A stretch of DNA of 5,708 nucleotides from Chersky-267 sp034666965 (GTDB taxonomy: Bacteria > Chloroflexota > Limnocylindria > Limnocylindrales > CSP1-4): the NCBI GenBank assembly GCA_034666965.1, contig JAXDKT010000143.1:1-5708 (forward strand), read 5' to 3'. A program made the position numbers and the translations under genes. The notes under the pieces were generated by a model. The model was not told the origin of the DNA. It searched no databases and worked only from the letters and a program-made list of their open reading frames with translations. Positions 5,388 to 5,708 of the stretch are shown here, piece after piece (the stretch's first letter is position 1; every line of letters begins with the position of its first letter).

Positions 5388-5708
5388 TCAGACGCGGATG
5401 GTGACCTCGAGATCGCCGGTCTTGCGCAGGACCTCGGCGCTGGTCGTGCCCCGCCAGCGATGGAACAGCAGGTCCACCGAGGCGTCACCGACGCGCAGAC
5501 CGGTGACGGTCAGCTTGCCCAGCCAGGTGGGCAGGTGCGGTCGGACCAGCTCCAGGGTGTGGTCGGCGGCGCTGGCTCGGGCCCCGATCATGGTTCGGAC
5601 CAGGAGCAGGGCCGCGGCCGCCGACCAGGCCTGTGGCGAGCAGGCGACAGGGTAGGGGACCGGCACCCCGACGTCGGTCCGGTCGAACCCGCAATACAGC
5701 TCGGGCAG
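5388..5708 (-). CDS. Amylo-alpha-1,6-glucosidase / glycogen-debranching-type enzyme, C-terminal fragment
   Basis: Only the last 106 codons are in the window; the frame is open to the right edge and continues beyond it. The fragment contains LPELYCGFDRTD, then PYPVACSPQAWSAAAALLL (residues 19-37), then LVRPHLPTWLGKLTVTGLRVGDASVDLLFHRW-like text. This order is the characteristic C-terminal end of the (alpha/alpha)6-barrel enzymes annotated as glycogen debranching / amylo-alpha-1,6-glucosidase, usually around 700 residues. Catalytic residues are not visible here, so activity and exact substrate cannot be judged. It stops with TGA at 5390-5388, 307 nt upstream of and co-directional with the sugar importer, which suggests linked carbohydrate metabolism. 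No clear terminator follows its stop, so read-through into the importer operon is possible in addition to the internal promoter. GTG at 5666 is an internal Val, not the start. Confidence 0.88.
   Translation of the reverse strand: MPELYCGFDRTDVGVPVPYPVACSPQAWSAAAALLLVRTMIGARASAADHTLELVRPHLPTWLGKLTVTGLRVGDASVDLLFHRWRGTTSAEVLRKTGDLEVTIRV

Overview
This window is a GC-rich bacterial chromosomal segment with four substantial protein-coding genes plus one short terminal fragment. The GC bias, strong Shine-Dalgarno sites, a lipoprotein-type binding protein and the flavour of the ValRS and debranching-enzyme motifs would suit a Chloroflexota-like or Actinomycetota-like, probably monoderm, organism. 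That placement is an inference from motif style; there is no 16S or other phylogenetic marker here to settle it.

Layout. Positions 3-1799 (+) hold the C-terminal two thirds of valyl-tRNA synthetase (valS), cut by the left edge. Three nucleotides after its stop, a minus-strand carbohydrate ABC importer ends head-to-head with it. Read in its own direction (right to left), the importer runs: lipoprotein substrate-binding protein (5080-3749), MalF-type permease (3661-2690) and MalG-type permease (2693-1803), with an ATGA overlap between the two permeases. No ATPase gene is present. At the right edge, on the same strand and upstream, lies the last 106 codons of an amylo-alpha-1,6-glucosidase / glycogen-debranching-type enzyme (5708-5388).

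The 307-nt gap between the debranching gene and the binding-protein gene (5081-5387) is the main regulatory region. It contains a promoter candidate with a perfect TTGACA -35 box, a 6-2-6 palindrome just upstream of it, a predicted leader of about 235 nt with several inverted repeats, and a possible 29-codon upstream ORF whose stop overlaps the binding-protein start as ATGA. A second RNA element, a 13-bp hairpin, lies between the binding-protein gene and the permease genes, where many sugar-importer operons set a high binding-protein:permease ratio.

How the genes fit together. The binding protein and both permeases would form the extracellular and membrane parts of a CUT1-type sugar importer, and their sequence style is closest, from memory, to the alpha-glucoside AglE/AglF/AglG group. 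With a debranching-type enzyme next door, uptake and breakdown of alpha-glucans or alpha-glucosides is the most economical reading; the substrate is not proven. valS is an unrelated housekeeping neighbour. I see no mobile element, CRISPR array, tRNA or rRNA, and no convincing novel system; the points worth a second look are regulatory.
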